Assembly: GCA_913061145.1 (NCBI GenBank)
Contig: CAJXUQ010000030.1
Coordinates: 1-35,797, forward strand
Reading direction: 5' to 3'
Source: an uncultured Haliea sp.
GTDB lineage: Bacteria; Pseudomonadota; Gammaproteobacteria; Pseudomonadales; Halieaceae
Length of the DNA: 35,797 bases
In this document: piece after piece, positions 16,169-24,309 of the stretch
How the letters are laid out: every line of letters begins with the position of its first letter
Numbering within the stretch: position 1 is the stretch's first letter
The notes under the pieces: model-generated
Databases searched by the model: none
What the model was told of the DNA's origin: nothing
What the model saw: only the letters and a program-made list of their open reading frames with translations
Program-made: the position numbers and the translations under genes

Positions 16169-18762
16169 CAGTTGGCCACTATGTTTACGAGTTTCCCCGG
16201 CACCACAATCACCTTGCGCACAGTCACCCCCTCCAGGAACCGCTGCACATTGTCCTGGGCCATGGCTTCTGCCTGCACGGCTGACTTGTCCGCATCTGCC
16301 GGCACGGAAATCTGCGCACGCACCTTGCCATTGACCTGTACCGCCATGTCAATGCTGTCGCGCACCAGCGCTGACTCATCCACGGCAGGCCAGGGTGCGT
16401 CCAGCAGCGGGCCGGTGCCGTCCAGCAGCGGCCAGAGGTGGTGGCAGATATGCGGCACAATGGGGCTGAGCATGAGTACCACGGCCTGCAGGGCCTCGCG
16501 CACGACGCTGCGCGCCTCGGGTTGTGACTGATCGAGTCGCGCGATGTCGTTGCACAGTTCCATGATGGCAGCGATCGCCGTGTTGAAAGTCTGTCTGCGA
16601 CCGTAGTCATCGCTCACCTTGGCGATGGTTTCGTGGGTCTTGCGCCGCAGCTGGCGCTCCGCGTCGCCGGAGGCCGCTGCCGGCTGCCCCGCCGCTGCGC
16701 CGGCTTCAAGGTGCGCATGCACCAGCTTCCACAGTTTGCGCAGGAAGCGGCTCGCGCCTTCGACACCGGCATCGTGCCACTCCAGTGTTTGCTCCGGCGG
16801 TGCAGCAAACATGGTGAACAGGCGTACCGTGTCCGCGCCGAAGGTCTCAACCGCGGAGTGCGGGTCGATACCATTGTTTTTGGACTTCGACATCTTGGTC
16901 ACGCCACCGGAGATCACGGCCTCGCCGGTGTTGCGTTCAACGGCACGCACCACGCGCCCGCGCTCGTCGCGCTCCACGTCGACATCCGTCGGTGCCACCC
17001 AGACCCGGCTGCCGCCGGGGCCCTCCCGGTAAAATGATTCCGCCAGCACCATGCCCTGGCAGAGCAGGCGTTCAAAGGGCTCGCTTGAGGTAACCAGGCC
17101 TTCGTCACGCATCAGCTTGTGGAAGAACCGGGCATACAGCAGATGCAGAATGGCGTGTTCAATGCCGCCGACATATTGGTCAACCGGAAGCCAGTAATTG
17201 GCCAGCTCCGGGTCCAGCATGCCATCTTCGAAATCGGGGCAGGTATAGCGGGCGTAGTACCAGCTGGACTCCATGAAGGTGTCGAAGGTATCGGTTTCAC
17301 GCTCCACGGGCCTGCCGTCGAGCTCGTCCTGGCGCCATGCCGGGTCGGCCTTGATCGGTGAGATAACGCCGTCCATCTGCACGTCTTCGGGCAGCAGTAC
17401 CGGTAATTTATGCGCTGGTACCGGAATTTCCCCGCCCTCGGGCAGGTTGAGCATCGGGATGGGCGCCCCCCAGTACCGCTGTCGGGAAACGCCCCAGTCA
17501 CGTAACCGGTAATTCGTGGTGACCCGACCGCGCCCGGCTTGTTCCAGCCGGTCGGCGATGGCCGTAAACGCTTGCTCCGACGTCAGACCGTCAAACTCGC
17601 CGGAGTTGATCAAGGTGCCCTTGACGGTGGCCGCGGCCTGGCTGAGGTCGGCTTCGGAGCCGTCTTCTGCGGCTATCACGGGCCGTATCGGCAGGTTGTA
17701 GGTGCGGGCAAACTCCCAGTCGCGCTGGTCGTGCGCCGGTACCGCCATGATCGCACCCGAGCCATAGTCCATCAGCACGTAGTTGGCCACCCACACGGGC
17801 ACCTGTTCACCGTTGAGCGGGTTGATGGCGCGCAGCCCCGTATCCAGTCCGCGCTTTTCCATGGTGGCCATATCGGCCTCTGCCGAGGACTGGGTCTTGC
17901 AGGCTTCGATAAAGGCCTGCAACTGCGGGTTGTCCTCTGCCAGGGCGCGGGTGACGGGGTGCTCGGCGGCGAGGCACATGTAGGTGACGCCGAACAGCGT
18001 GTCGGGCCGCGTGGTGTATACCTCGATGCGTTCCATGCCGGCGACCGGGGCGGTGAGATCAAAGCCCAGGTCAACCCCGCGACTCTTGCCGATCCAGTTG
18101 CGCTGCATGGTACGGACCTGTTCCGGCCAGTGTGGCAGTTGCTCAAGGTCCGCCAGCAGTTCCTCGGCGTAGGCGGTGATGCGAATGAACCATTGGGGAA
18201 TCTCCCGGCGCTCCACCAGCGCGCCGGAGCGCCACCCGCGGCCGTCGATCACCTGCTCGTTGGCGAGCACGGTCTGGTCCACCGGGTCCCAGTTGACCGT
18301 GGCCATTTTCTTGTACACCAGCTCTTTTTCGTAGAGCCGGGTGAAGAACCATTGCTCCCAGCGGTAGTAGGCTGGCTGGCAGGTGGCGAGCTCGCGCGAC
18401 CAGTCGAAGCCGAATCCCAGGCTCTGCAACTGGCCTTTCATATAGGCGATGTTCTTGTAGGTCCAGGCGGCGGGAGCCGTATTGTTTTGCACGGCCGCAT
18501 TTTCGGCCGGCAACCCGAAGGCATCCCAGCCCATCGGGTGCAGTACGTTCTTGCCGAGCATGCGCTGATAGCGGGAAATCACATCGGTGATGGTGTAGTT
18601 GCGCACGTGGCCCATGTGCAGTTTGCCACTGGGGTAGGGGAACATGGCGAGACAGTAGAATTTCTCCCGGCTGTCGTCCTTGTGCACGGCAAAACTCTGC
18701 TCGGTCTGCCAGTATTCCTGGGCCGCCTGTTCGAGGATTTTGGGCTGGTAATGGGGGTCCAT
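16168..18762 (-). CDS. leuS: Leucyl-tRNA synthetase
   Basis: 864-residue class Ia synthetase that charges tRNA-Leu. The ATP-binding HIGH motif appears as HMGH (residues 49-52, in [15 protein letters not shown]) and the second signature as KMSKS (about residue 620). Between them lies the long CP1 editing domain, with a recognisable TRPDTLFG threonine-rich segment. The C-terminal domain ends in [15 protein letters not shown]. The ATG at 18762 gives [12 protein letters not shown], matching the usual start; a longer in-frame extension to 18837 does not. A TAGAAT -10-like element is present at 18852-18847 on the minus strand without a good -35. It heads the leuS-lptE-holA operon. Confidence 0.96.
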   Translation of the reverse strand: MDPHYQPKILEQAAQEYWQTEQSFAVHKDDSREKFYCLAMFPYPSGKLHMGHVRNYTITDVISRYQRMLGKNVLHPMGWDAFGLPAENAAVQNNTAPAAWTYKNIAYMKGQLQSLGFGFDWSRELATCQPAYYRWEQWFFTRLYEKELVYKKMATVNWDPVDQTVLANEQVIDGRGWRSGALVERREIPQWFIRITAYAEELLADLEQLPHWPEQVRTMQRNWIGKSRGVDLGFDLTAPVAGMERIEVYTTRPDTLFGVTYMCLAAEHPVTRALAEDNPQLQAFIEACKTQSSAEADMATMEKRGLDTGLRAINPLNGEQVPVWVANYVLMDYGSGAIMAVPAHDQRDWEFARTYNLPIRPVIAAEDGSEADLSQAAATVKGTLINSGEFDGLTSEQAFTAIADRLEQAGRGRVTTNYRLRDWGVSRQRYWGAPIPMLNLPEGGEIPVPAHKLPVLLPEDVQMDGVISPIKADPAWRQDELDGRPVERETDTFDTFMESSWYYARYTCPDFEDGMLDPELANYWLPVDQYVGGIEHAILHLLYARFFHKLMRDEGLVTSSEPFERLLCQGMVLAESFYREGPGGSRVWVAPTDVDVERDERGRVVRAVERNTGEAVISGGVTKMSKSKNNGIDPHSAVETFGADTVRLFTMFAAPPEQTLEWHDAGVEGASRFLRKLWKLVHAHLEAGAAAGQPAAASGDAERQLRRKTHETIAKVSDDYGRRQTFNTAIAAIMELCNDIARLDQSQPEARSVVREALQAVVLMLSPIVPHICHHLWPLLDGTGPLLDAPWPAVDESALVRDSIDMAVQVNGKVRAQISVPADADKSAVQAEAMAQDNVQRFLEGVTVRKVIVVPGKLVNIVAN

Positions 18763-18911
18763 TGCTTCAGTGTACTCAACTGGTCCGGGCACGGGGCCCC
18801 TGGCAGCCGGCATGTGGCGGCTGCGGGTCCGGTGCAAAAAAACGCGATTCTATCAGTATTCAGTGCGGGCGGCGAAGGCCGCGGTGCGGGGTGTGCAGCC
18901 CGCGCCGCACA

Positions 18912-19355
18912 TCAGGCGAGGTGCAGCAGAGGCAGTCGGTCGCGCAGTGCAGCCCCATCGCCGACAAGATCAGCGAGACTTGTATCATCAAGCTCCCGGT
19001 AGAACGCCTCCACGCCCCGGTGGAAAAGCCCCGTTAACTTGCAGGCTCCTGCCAGCGGGCAGCTGTTGGTGGCGGGGTTGAAGCACTCTACAAAGTCGCC
19101 GCTATCCTCGAGTTTCCGCACCACCTCGCCAACCCGTATCCGCTCCGGGGCCATCCCCAGTTGAATGCCACCATGTCGTCCGCGCATGGTCGACAGGTAG
19201 CCCAGTTGCCCCAGATGCCGTGCGGACTTCAGCAGATGGGCTCTGGATATATCGAAGGCGGCTGCGATGTCGGCGATGCGCACCAGCCGCCCTGGGTGGC
19301 TGGCACAATACATGAGAATGCGCAGGGAATAGTTGGTGTAGGCAGTGAGGCGGAT
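18912..19355 (-). CDS. Rrf2-family regulator, NsrR-like, apparent ATC start
   Basis: Iron-sulfur transcriptional regulator of the Rrf2 family. The first ATG in frame (19313) would delete the N-terminal helix. Reading upstream restores the family start: RLTAYTNYSLRILMYCASHP, in which the codon at the Met1 position is ATC (19355-19353), placed exactly 8 bases after AGGAG (19368-19364). So the gene is called from that ATC, giving 147 residues. The winged-helix domain occupies residues 1-75. The cluster cysteines are Cys91, Cys99 and Cys105 (ECFNPATNSCPLAGACKL), similar to NsrR (E. coli Cys91/96/102), pointing to nitric-oxide sensing. Residue 8, an Asp cluster ligand in Streptomyces NsrR, is Asn here. 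It is divergent from cioAB, its likely target. A base error at 19353 is the main alternative to an ATC start. Confidence 0.82.
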   Translation of the reverse strand: MRLTAYTNYSLRILMYCASHPGRLVRIADIAAAFDISRAHLLKSARHLGQLGYLSTMRGRHGGIQLGMAPERIRVGEVVRKLEDSGDFVECFNPATNSCPLAGACKLTGLFHRGVEAFYRELDDTSLADLVGDGAALRDRLPLLHLA

Positions 19356-19387
19356 AGCGGCGACTCCTGAAAAATTTATATTAGTGG

Positions 19388-19432
19388 TTGCTTATGTCGG
19401 CCGAATTATAAATACTATATTAAATATCACTT
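19388..19432 (+). promoter_or_regulatory. Candidate cioAB promoter and Rrf2/NsrR operator region
   Basis: The 100-base divergent gap is strikingly AT-rich. A possible -35 TTGCTT (19388-19393), 17-bp spacer and -10 AATACT (19411-19416) precede cioA. An imperfect 11-1-11 dyad centred at 19421 (19410-19432), ending in AAATATCACTT, resembles an NsrR-type site in its right half only. Both are weak matches; the assignment rests mainly on position. Confidence 0.3.
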
Positions 19433-19455
19433 AATGCCGAAGCAAGGGGTTAACC

Positions 19456-20862
19456 GTGTTTGAATTTTTCGACGCATCGATGCTTGCGCGAATCCAGTTT
19501 GCCTTTACTGTGTCCTTTCACATCATTTTTCCCTCGTTTTCCATTGGCCTTGCCAGCTATCTGCTGGTGCTGGAGGCCCTGTGGTTGAAGACGGACAACC
19601 CCGTGTATCTGAACCTGTACAAATACTGGCTGCGGATATTTGCCGTGGCATTTGGCATGGGCGTGGTGTCCGGTCTGGTGATGTCCTACCAGTTCGGGAC
19701 CAACTGGAGTGTATTTTCTGACAAGGCAGGGCCGGTCATTGGCCCGTTGCTTGCCTATGAAGTGCTGACAGCGTTTTTCCTCGAGGCGGGATTTCTGGGC
19801 ATCATGCTGTTTGGCATGGAGCGCGTAGGTCGGCGGCTGCATTTCCTCGCCACAGCCATGGTTGCGTTTGGCACGCTCTTGTCAGCAACCTGGATCCTGT
19901 CGGTCAACAGCTGGATGCAAACGCCCACGGGCCATGCCATGAATGCGCTCGGGCAGTTTGTGCCCGAAGACTGGCTGGCGATAATCTTCAATCCCAGCTT
20001 TCCGTATCGTCTGGTCCACATGACGCTGGCTTCGTACCTGACCGTCTCGTTCGTGGTGGGTGGTGTTGGGGCGTGGCACCTGTTGCGGGACACGGCTAAC
20101 CCGGAGGCGCGCAAGATGTTCTCAATGGCCATGTGGATGGCGACTTTCGTCGCACCGCTGCAGATTTTTGCCGGCGACCTGCACGGTCTCAACACACTTG
20201 AGCATCAGCCCATCAAGGTAGCCGCCATGGAAGGGCATTGGCAGCGACAGACCGGTGCACCGTTTCTCCTGCTGGCCTGGCCTGATGCGGCGGCAGAGGA
20301 AAACACGTTTGAGCTCGGCATTCCCTACGCGTCTGCACTGGTGCTCACCCACGATATCAACGGTGAGACTCCGGGCCTGACTGACGTACCGGTAGCGGAC
20401 AGGCCACCGGTCGGGATGGTGTTCTGGTCTTTCAGGGTCATGCTGTTGATTGGCACGCTGATGGCACTGATCGGTGTGTATTCCGCCTGGCTGCGCTTGC
20501 GTGGCCGACTGTACGACACGCGGTGGTTGCAGCGCGCTGCCGTGTGGATGGGCCCTTCCGGCTTTGTCGCTGTGCTGGCGGGTTGGATTGTGACTGAGGT
20601 CGGGCGGCAGCCCTTCACCGTGTACGGGCTTCTGCGCACCAGCGAATCCCTCGCACCTGTGGATGCACCTGCGGTAGCGGCCTCGCTGTTGGCCTTCATC
20701 GTCGTGTATTTCGCCCTGTTCGGGGCCGGTACCTATTACATTATTCGCATGATGCATGCACCGCCTGATGGTCAGGGGCCCGAGGCGGGGGCTCCGCTGC
20801 GTGCTGCGGGCACAACCCCCGTGGCCTCCCTGAAAACAGCTGCCAGCAAAGGAGGCGCCTGA
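19456..20862 (+). CDS. cioA: Cytochrome bd-type (cyanide-insensitive) ubiquinol oxidase subunit I
   Basis: 468-residue haem-bearing subunit of the bd-family quinol oxidase, which reduces O2 to water without pumping protons. The high-spin haem ligand His lies in FTVSFHIIFPSFSIGL (about residue 22), and the second haem His in YRLVHMTLASYLTVSF (about residue 184). The loop between the GDLHGL quinol region and the next helix is short, lacking the ~60-residue insertion of E. coli CydA. The signature is GRQPFTVYGLLRT rather than GRQPW. Both are features of the CioA (cyanide-insensitive) group. The start is GTG with AAGGGG 6 bases upstream. It overlaps nothing but sits 1 base before cioB. The NsrR-like gene is divergent, suggesting induction by NO. 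Confidence 0.94.
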   Translation: MFEFFDASMLARIQFAFTVSFHIIFPSFSIGLASYLLVLEALWLKTDNPVYLNLYKYWLRIFAVAFGMGVVSGLVMSYQFGTNWSVFSDKAGPVIGPLLAYEVLTAFFLEAGFLGIMLFGMERVGRRLHFLATAMVAFGTLLSATWILSVNSWMQTPTGHAMNALGQFVPEDWLAIIFNPSFPYRLVHMTLASYLTVSFVVGGVGAWHLLRDTANPEARKMFSMAMWMATFVAPLQIFAGDLHGLNTLEHQPIKVAAMEGHWQRQTGAPFLLLAWPDAAAEENTFELGIPYASALVLTHDINGETPGLTDVPVADRPPVGMVFWSFRVMLLIGTLMALIGVYSAWLRLRGRLYDTRWLQRAAVWMGPSGFVAVLAGWIVTEVGRQPFTVYGLLRTSESLAPVDAPAVAASLLAFIVVYFALFGAGTYYIIRMMHAPPDGQGPEAGAPLRAAGTTPVASLKTAASKGGA

Positions 20863-20863
20863 T

Positions 20864-21868
20864 ATGTTGGATTTACCCGTGATCTGGGCCGGACTGCTGG
20901 CCCTGGGCATCTTTATCTACGTGGCGCTGGATGGTTTCGATCTGGGAATTGGTCTGCTATTTCCATTCCTTGCCACGGACCAGGACCGGGATACTGCGAT
21001 GAACACGGTTGCGCCGGTCTGGGACGGGAATGAGACCTGGCTGATCCTTGGCGGTGGCGGCCTGTTTGCCGCGTTCCCACTGGCCTACGCGGTTGTCATG
21101 CCCGCGTTGTACGCGCCATTTATCGTCATGTTGCTGGCACTGGTGTTTCGCGGCGTGGCGTTCGAATACCGCTGGCGCGACAAGGCGCATGAGCGGATAT
21201 GGGACGCCAGCTTTGTCTTCGGTTCCGTCGTTGCAACCTTTATGCAGGGTGTTGTTCTGGGCGCATTTGTCCAGGGCATTGAAGTTGAAGGGCGCGCCTA
21301 TGCCGGCGGCTGGTGGGACTGGTTGACCCCCTTTACACTCACGGTTGGTGTGGCGCTGTGTGCGGGTTACGCCCTTCTGGGGGCTGGCTGGCTGGTGTTG
21401 AAAACGGATGGAGCGCTACGCCAGCAGGCGTACCGTCTGGTTAAAAGAGCCGCCATGGGCACGTTCTTCTTTGTCGGCGTGGTCAGTCTGTGGACGCCGT
21501 TTCTGTCTCCTGACATCTTTGCGCGCTGGTTCACATTGCCCCATTTTTATTGGTTGGCACCCGTGCCATTGCTCACGATCGGCATCGCGGGCCTCGTGGC
21601 CTGGGGCATCCAGCGGCAGCGGGATGCGGTGATCTACCCGGCGACCCTGGGGCTTCTGGGGCTGTGTTTTATCGGCCTCGGTGTAGGCTTCACACCCTAT
21701 ATTGTGCCCCGCGCGATTACCGTCCACGAAGCCGCTGCACCTGATTCCAGCCTGCTCTTCATGCTGGTGGGCGCAGTGATCATGTTGCCGCTCATACTCG
21801 GTTACACCGCGTATTCCTACTGGATTTTCCGCGGCAAAGTGCGTCATGGCGACGGAGGCTATCACTGA
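20864..21868 (+). CDS. cioB: Cytochrome bd-type ubiquinol oxidase subunit II
   Basis: 334-residue second subunit of the bd-family oxidase. It starts with the family N-terminus LPVIWAGLLALGIFIYVALDGFDLGIG, followed by the NTVAPVWDGNETWLILGGGGLFAAFP motif (about residues 46-71), which is diagnostic of CydB/CioB. About eight transmembrane segments are visible, and the C-terminus ends in GYTAYSYWIFRGKV, as in the family. It begins one base after the cioA stop and its own stop overlaps the next start as TGATG, so translation of the three subunits is probably coupled. Confidence 0.95.
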   Translation: MLDLPVIWAGLLALGIFIYVALDGFDLGIGLLFPFLATDQDRDTAMNTVAPVWDGNETWLILGGGGLFAAFPLAYAVVMPALYAPFIVMLLALVFRGVAFEYRWRDKAHERIWDASFVFGSVVATFMQGVVLGAFVQGIEVEGRAYAGGWWDWLTPFTLTVGVALCAGYALLGAGWLVLKTDGALRQQAYRLVKRAAMGTFFFVGVVSLWTPFLSPDIFARWFTLPHFYWLAPVPLLTIGIAGLVAWGIQRQRDAVIYPATLGLLGLCFIGLGVGFTPYIVPRAITVHEAAAPDSSLLFMLVGAVIMLPLILGYTAYSYWIFRGKVRHGDGGYH

Positions 21869-22002
21869 TGCGCGACATTGAAACGCGGCCTGAAGAGGGC
21901 AGCCTGGGCAGAAAATGGGCCTGGTTTACAGGCCTCTGGCTCTGCGGTGTGCTGGTGGTGGGCACTGTATCGGCTCTGTTACGCTGGATTTTGCTGCCGT
22001 GA
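21868..22002 (+). CDS. DUF2474 small membrane subunit of the bd-type oxidase
   Basis: 44-residue ORF. It has a polar N-terminus (MRDIETRPEEGSLGRK) and one transmembrane helix (about residues 17-43), including LWLCGVLVVGTVSALLRWIL. This pattern and position match DUF2474 proteins, which are found directly after cydB/cioB genes and are thought to be small structural subunits analogous to CydX. The start ATG overlaps the cioB stop (TGATG). Function is inferred from family and context. Confidence 0.8.
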   Translation: MRDIETRPEEGSLGRKWAWFTGLWLCGVLVVGTVSALLRWILLP

Positions 22003-22030
22003 GCACACGGAAGAAGGAGGCAATGTGAAT

Positions 22031-23011
22031 ATGAGGCTTTGCGTGATGGTGTTTCTGGGTGCCTGCGTCGTACCCCTGGCAAGCGCTGCACAGAACACTG
22101 TGGAGGTCGCCGGGCGGTCGGCCGACGCGGCGCTGGATCAGGCCCGACTAACAGCGGGCTTTCAGGCGCTGGAGTCGGCGTGCTTCAGTTGTCATAGCCC
22201 TGATGCGTCTGCAGGAAACCGCGTGGCGCCGCCCATGGCGGCGATCAAGAAGCATTACATTCAGCCGGGAACCTCCTACAAGGCTTTCCGGGATCGTCTG
22301 GTGAGTTTCGTGCAGGATCCCTCCGCGGAGAATGCGCGCATGCCCGGTGCCATCGACCGGTTTGGCCTGATGCCCAAGATGCCTTTTGACCAGGTGATGG
22401 TGGAGGAGATTGCCTACTACATCTACCACAGTGCGTTGGAGGCCCCGGGCTGGTTCGAACAGCATTTTCAGGCCGAACAGCAGCAGCGTCGGCGCCTGGG
22501 GCAACCGACGCTGGTGACAGACGCGGATTACCTGCGCCGCGGCAGAGAGGTTGCGATGCGTGCCAAGTCGACCCTCGGCAGTAGCCTCAAGCAGGCTATC
22601 AGCGCCGGCGGTCCGGTCGCGGCCATCGATTTCTGTCACGACAATGCGATTCCGCTGACCGAAGGGGCTGCGGCGGAACAGGGCGTTGCGGTTCGACGCG
22701 TCAGTGATCGCCCACGCAACCCCGCGAATGCGGCCACTGCCGCGGAGCTGGCCTACATGGCAACGGCGCGGTCTGCGCTCGCGGCAGGCACCGAACCGGC
22801 ACCCGCCGTGCAGCGGGTGAAGCATGAGGTCGTGGCGTATTATCCGATCGTCACCAACGGCCTGTGTCTGCAGTGTCACGGCAGGCCGGGAGTGGAGTTG
22901 CAGGCCGAGACACAGGCCGCGCTGCGGGCGCGTTACCCCGACGATCAGGCAGTCGGTTACGGGGTCAACGAGTTGCGGGGTATTTTTGTCGTGTCCATGC
23001 CAGCGCAGTAG
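22031..23011 (+). CDS. Exported c-type cytochrome with DUF3365 (Tll0287-like) domain
   Basis: 326-residue periplasmic protein with a signal peptide (MRLCVMVFLGACVVPLASA). Two CxxCH haem-attachment motifs are present: CFSCH at 51-55 in a cytochrome c-like N-terminal half, and CLQCH at 279-283 in the C-terminal half. The latter half contains AIDFCHDNAIPL and an RRVSDRPRNPANA-type segment ending in YGVNELRGIFVVSMP, recognisable as DUF3365. It could carry two c-type haems. AGGAGG lies 10 bases upstream of the ATG; a GTG at 22025, two codons earlier, is an alternative start. It follows the DUF2474 gene by 28 bases and is probably in the cio operon, where it might deliver electrons or sense redox state; no such role is established. 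Confidence 0.85.
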   Translation: MRLCVMVFLGACVVPLASAAQNTVEVAGRSADAALDQARLTAGFQALESACFSCHSPDASAGNRVAPPMAAIKKHYIQPGTSYKAFRDRLVSFVQDPSAENARMPGAIDRFGLMPKMPFDQVMVEEIAYYIYHSALEAPGWFEQHFQAEQQQRRRLGQPTLVTDADYLRRGREVAMRAKSTLGSSLKQAISAGGPVAAIDFCHDNAIPLTEGAAAEQGVAVRRVSDRPRNPANAATAAELAYMATARSALAAGTEPAPAVQRVKHEVVAYYPIVTNGLCLQCHGRPGVELQAETQAALRARYPDDQAVGYGVNELRGIFVVSMPAQ

Positions 23012-23026
23012 CTAGGGGCGGGAATC

Positions 23027-23047
23027 GCGGGTGGCCTGGCCACCCGC
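23027..23047. terminator. Terminator-like hairpin between convergent genes
   Basis: GCGGGTGGCC (23027-23036) and GGCCACCCGC (23038-23047) form a perfect 10-bp GC-rich dyad around one base (an 8-bp stem with a 5-nt loop in practice), between the cytochrome stop and the end of the convergent amidohydrolase gene. Confidence 0.5.
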
Positions 23048-23061
23048 AGGGGCTGCCGGTC

Positions 23062-24309
23062 TCAGTGCGTGTAGGCTCGGGGCAGCGATGTGGCGGTTGG
23101 CAGGTAGCGATCGCGCAGCTCCGTCTGCCGGCTGCGCATTGGCTGCAGGCGGCCGCCGAGGATCACCTGCTCGGCCGATTCCACCAGCTCCAGCGGGTCT
23201 CCACTCCAGATTACCAGGTCGGCCGGGGCGCCGCGTTCGAGGCGGCCGCCGGGAAACCCGAATATCTCCGCCGGATTGCGTGTCAGTGCGGCCAGCGCGG
23301 CTTCGGGCCCGAGGCCATTGGCCGCGGCAACGCCGGCCAGCTGTCGCTGCTTGCGCGCATGGTGGGTGCCGGCGCCGGAAAAGCTGACTGTCACCCCAGC
23401 TGCGTGCAGCCTTGCGGCGTTGTCCAGCCGTGCGCCCAGCATGTCGAAACTGTCGGGCAGATTCTGCAGGGGATCCAGCAGCACCGGCACCTGCGCCTCG
23501 GCCAGGGCGTCTGCCACCATCCAGGCTTCGGCACCGCCTTCAATGACGGCACGCAAACCGTGGCGCTCGGCAAACGCGATGACCTGCAGAATATCGCTGG
23601 CGCGATGTGCGCTGAACACCACGGTCCCGCTGCGCTGGAATGCGTGCAGCGCGGCGCGGCCTTCTCGGGTCAGCAGCGTGTGGTCGCCGTGACGCGGCGT
23701 CGATTCGCTCTCGGCGATGGCCTGTTCCAGCACCATCCATTGCGCGGCGCGTGAACCGCCAGCGAGAGTGGACGCGCTTTCGCCCAGCGCGATGAAGAGC
23801 ACGGGCTCGCCAACGAAGCTCCGGTAGCCGCCGTCCAGAACCACGGTGCGTCCCTGGCCGCCGATGATCGACCCACCGGCCATTGCGCCGAGGAGGCTGT
23901 AGCCGAAGCCCTCGATGCGGGTAATCGGAATCGGGCTGGAGTGCGGGTTGTAGGCACTGACCACGTTGAATTCGGGGCGCATGGGTGGTGAGCCCACCTG
24001 AGTGACCGCGGAGTCTACAGAGGGCCAGACCATATCGATTTCGTTCAGCCCCAGCGCCGTGATGCCGGCAAACAGGGCGGGGGTCACTGGTCGTCCGGCG
24101 GCGTCGAGCTCGGTGCTGTCTGCGGGCGCTCGCAGATGATTGCCAAGTTCCGCAATGCGCCCGTCCCGAATCAGGATGTCCGCAGCGGGCAGCGTACCGG
24201 CATCGGTCATCGTGTGTACCAGGGCATTGCGAATCAGTAAGGTGTTGCCGGCGGCCGCGGCCTGGCAGCAGAGCAGCAGTGTGGCGACGATCCATTTAAA
24301 TCCATTCAT
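23062..24309 (-). CDS. Exported amidohydrolase-like protein lacking the metal-binding HxH
   Basis: 415 residues with a signal peptide (MNGFKWIVATLLLCCQAAAAG). The fold follows the imidazolonepropionase-like amidohydrolase family: small beta-sandwich (about 22-75), TIM-barrel region, and the C-terminal GAPADLVIWSGDPLE segment. Where an active member reads VTPGLIDVHSHLG, this protein reads VTPALFAGITALGLNEID, so the first metal ligands (HxH) are gone. The barrel still carries AERHGLRAVIEGGAEAWMVADAL and LDPLQNLPDSFDMLGARLDNAARL, typical of the family. It may be a non-catalytic partner of the upstream amidohydrolase, whose stop overlaps its start by 4 bases (ATGA). Alternatively it may use a different metal site. 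Confidence 0.85.
   Translation of the reverse strand: MNGFKWIVATLLLCCQAAAAGNTLLIRNALVHTMTDAGTLPAADILIRDGRIAELGNHLRAPADSTELDAAGRPVTPALFAGITALGLNEIDMVWPSVDSAVTQVGSPPMRPEFNVVSAYNPHSSPIPITRIEGFGYSLLGAMAGGSIIGGQGRTVVLDGGYRSFVGEPVLFIALGESASTLAGGSRAAQWMVLEQAIAESESTPRHGDHTLLTREGRAALHAFQRSGTVVFSAHRASDILQVIAFAERHGLRAVIEGGAEAWMVADALAEAQVPVLLDPLQNLPDSFDMLGARLDNAARLHAAGVTVSFSGAGTHHARKQRQLAGVAAANGLGPEAALAALTRNPAEIFGFPGGRLERGAPADLVIWSGDPLELVESAEQVILGGRLQPMRSRQTELRDRYLPTATSLPRAYTH

Noticed and set aside
17539-19002. 487-codon plus-strand ORF antisense to leuS
   Set aside because: Long antisense frames are expected in GC-rich genes; leuS on the other strand has all its catalytic motifs.
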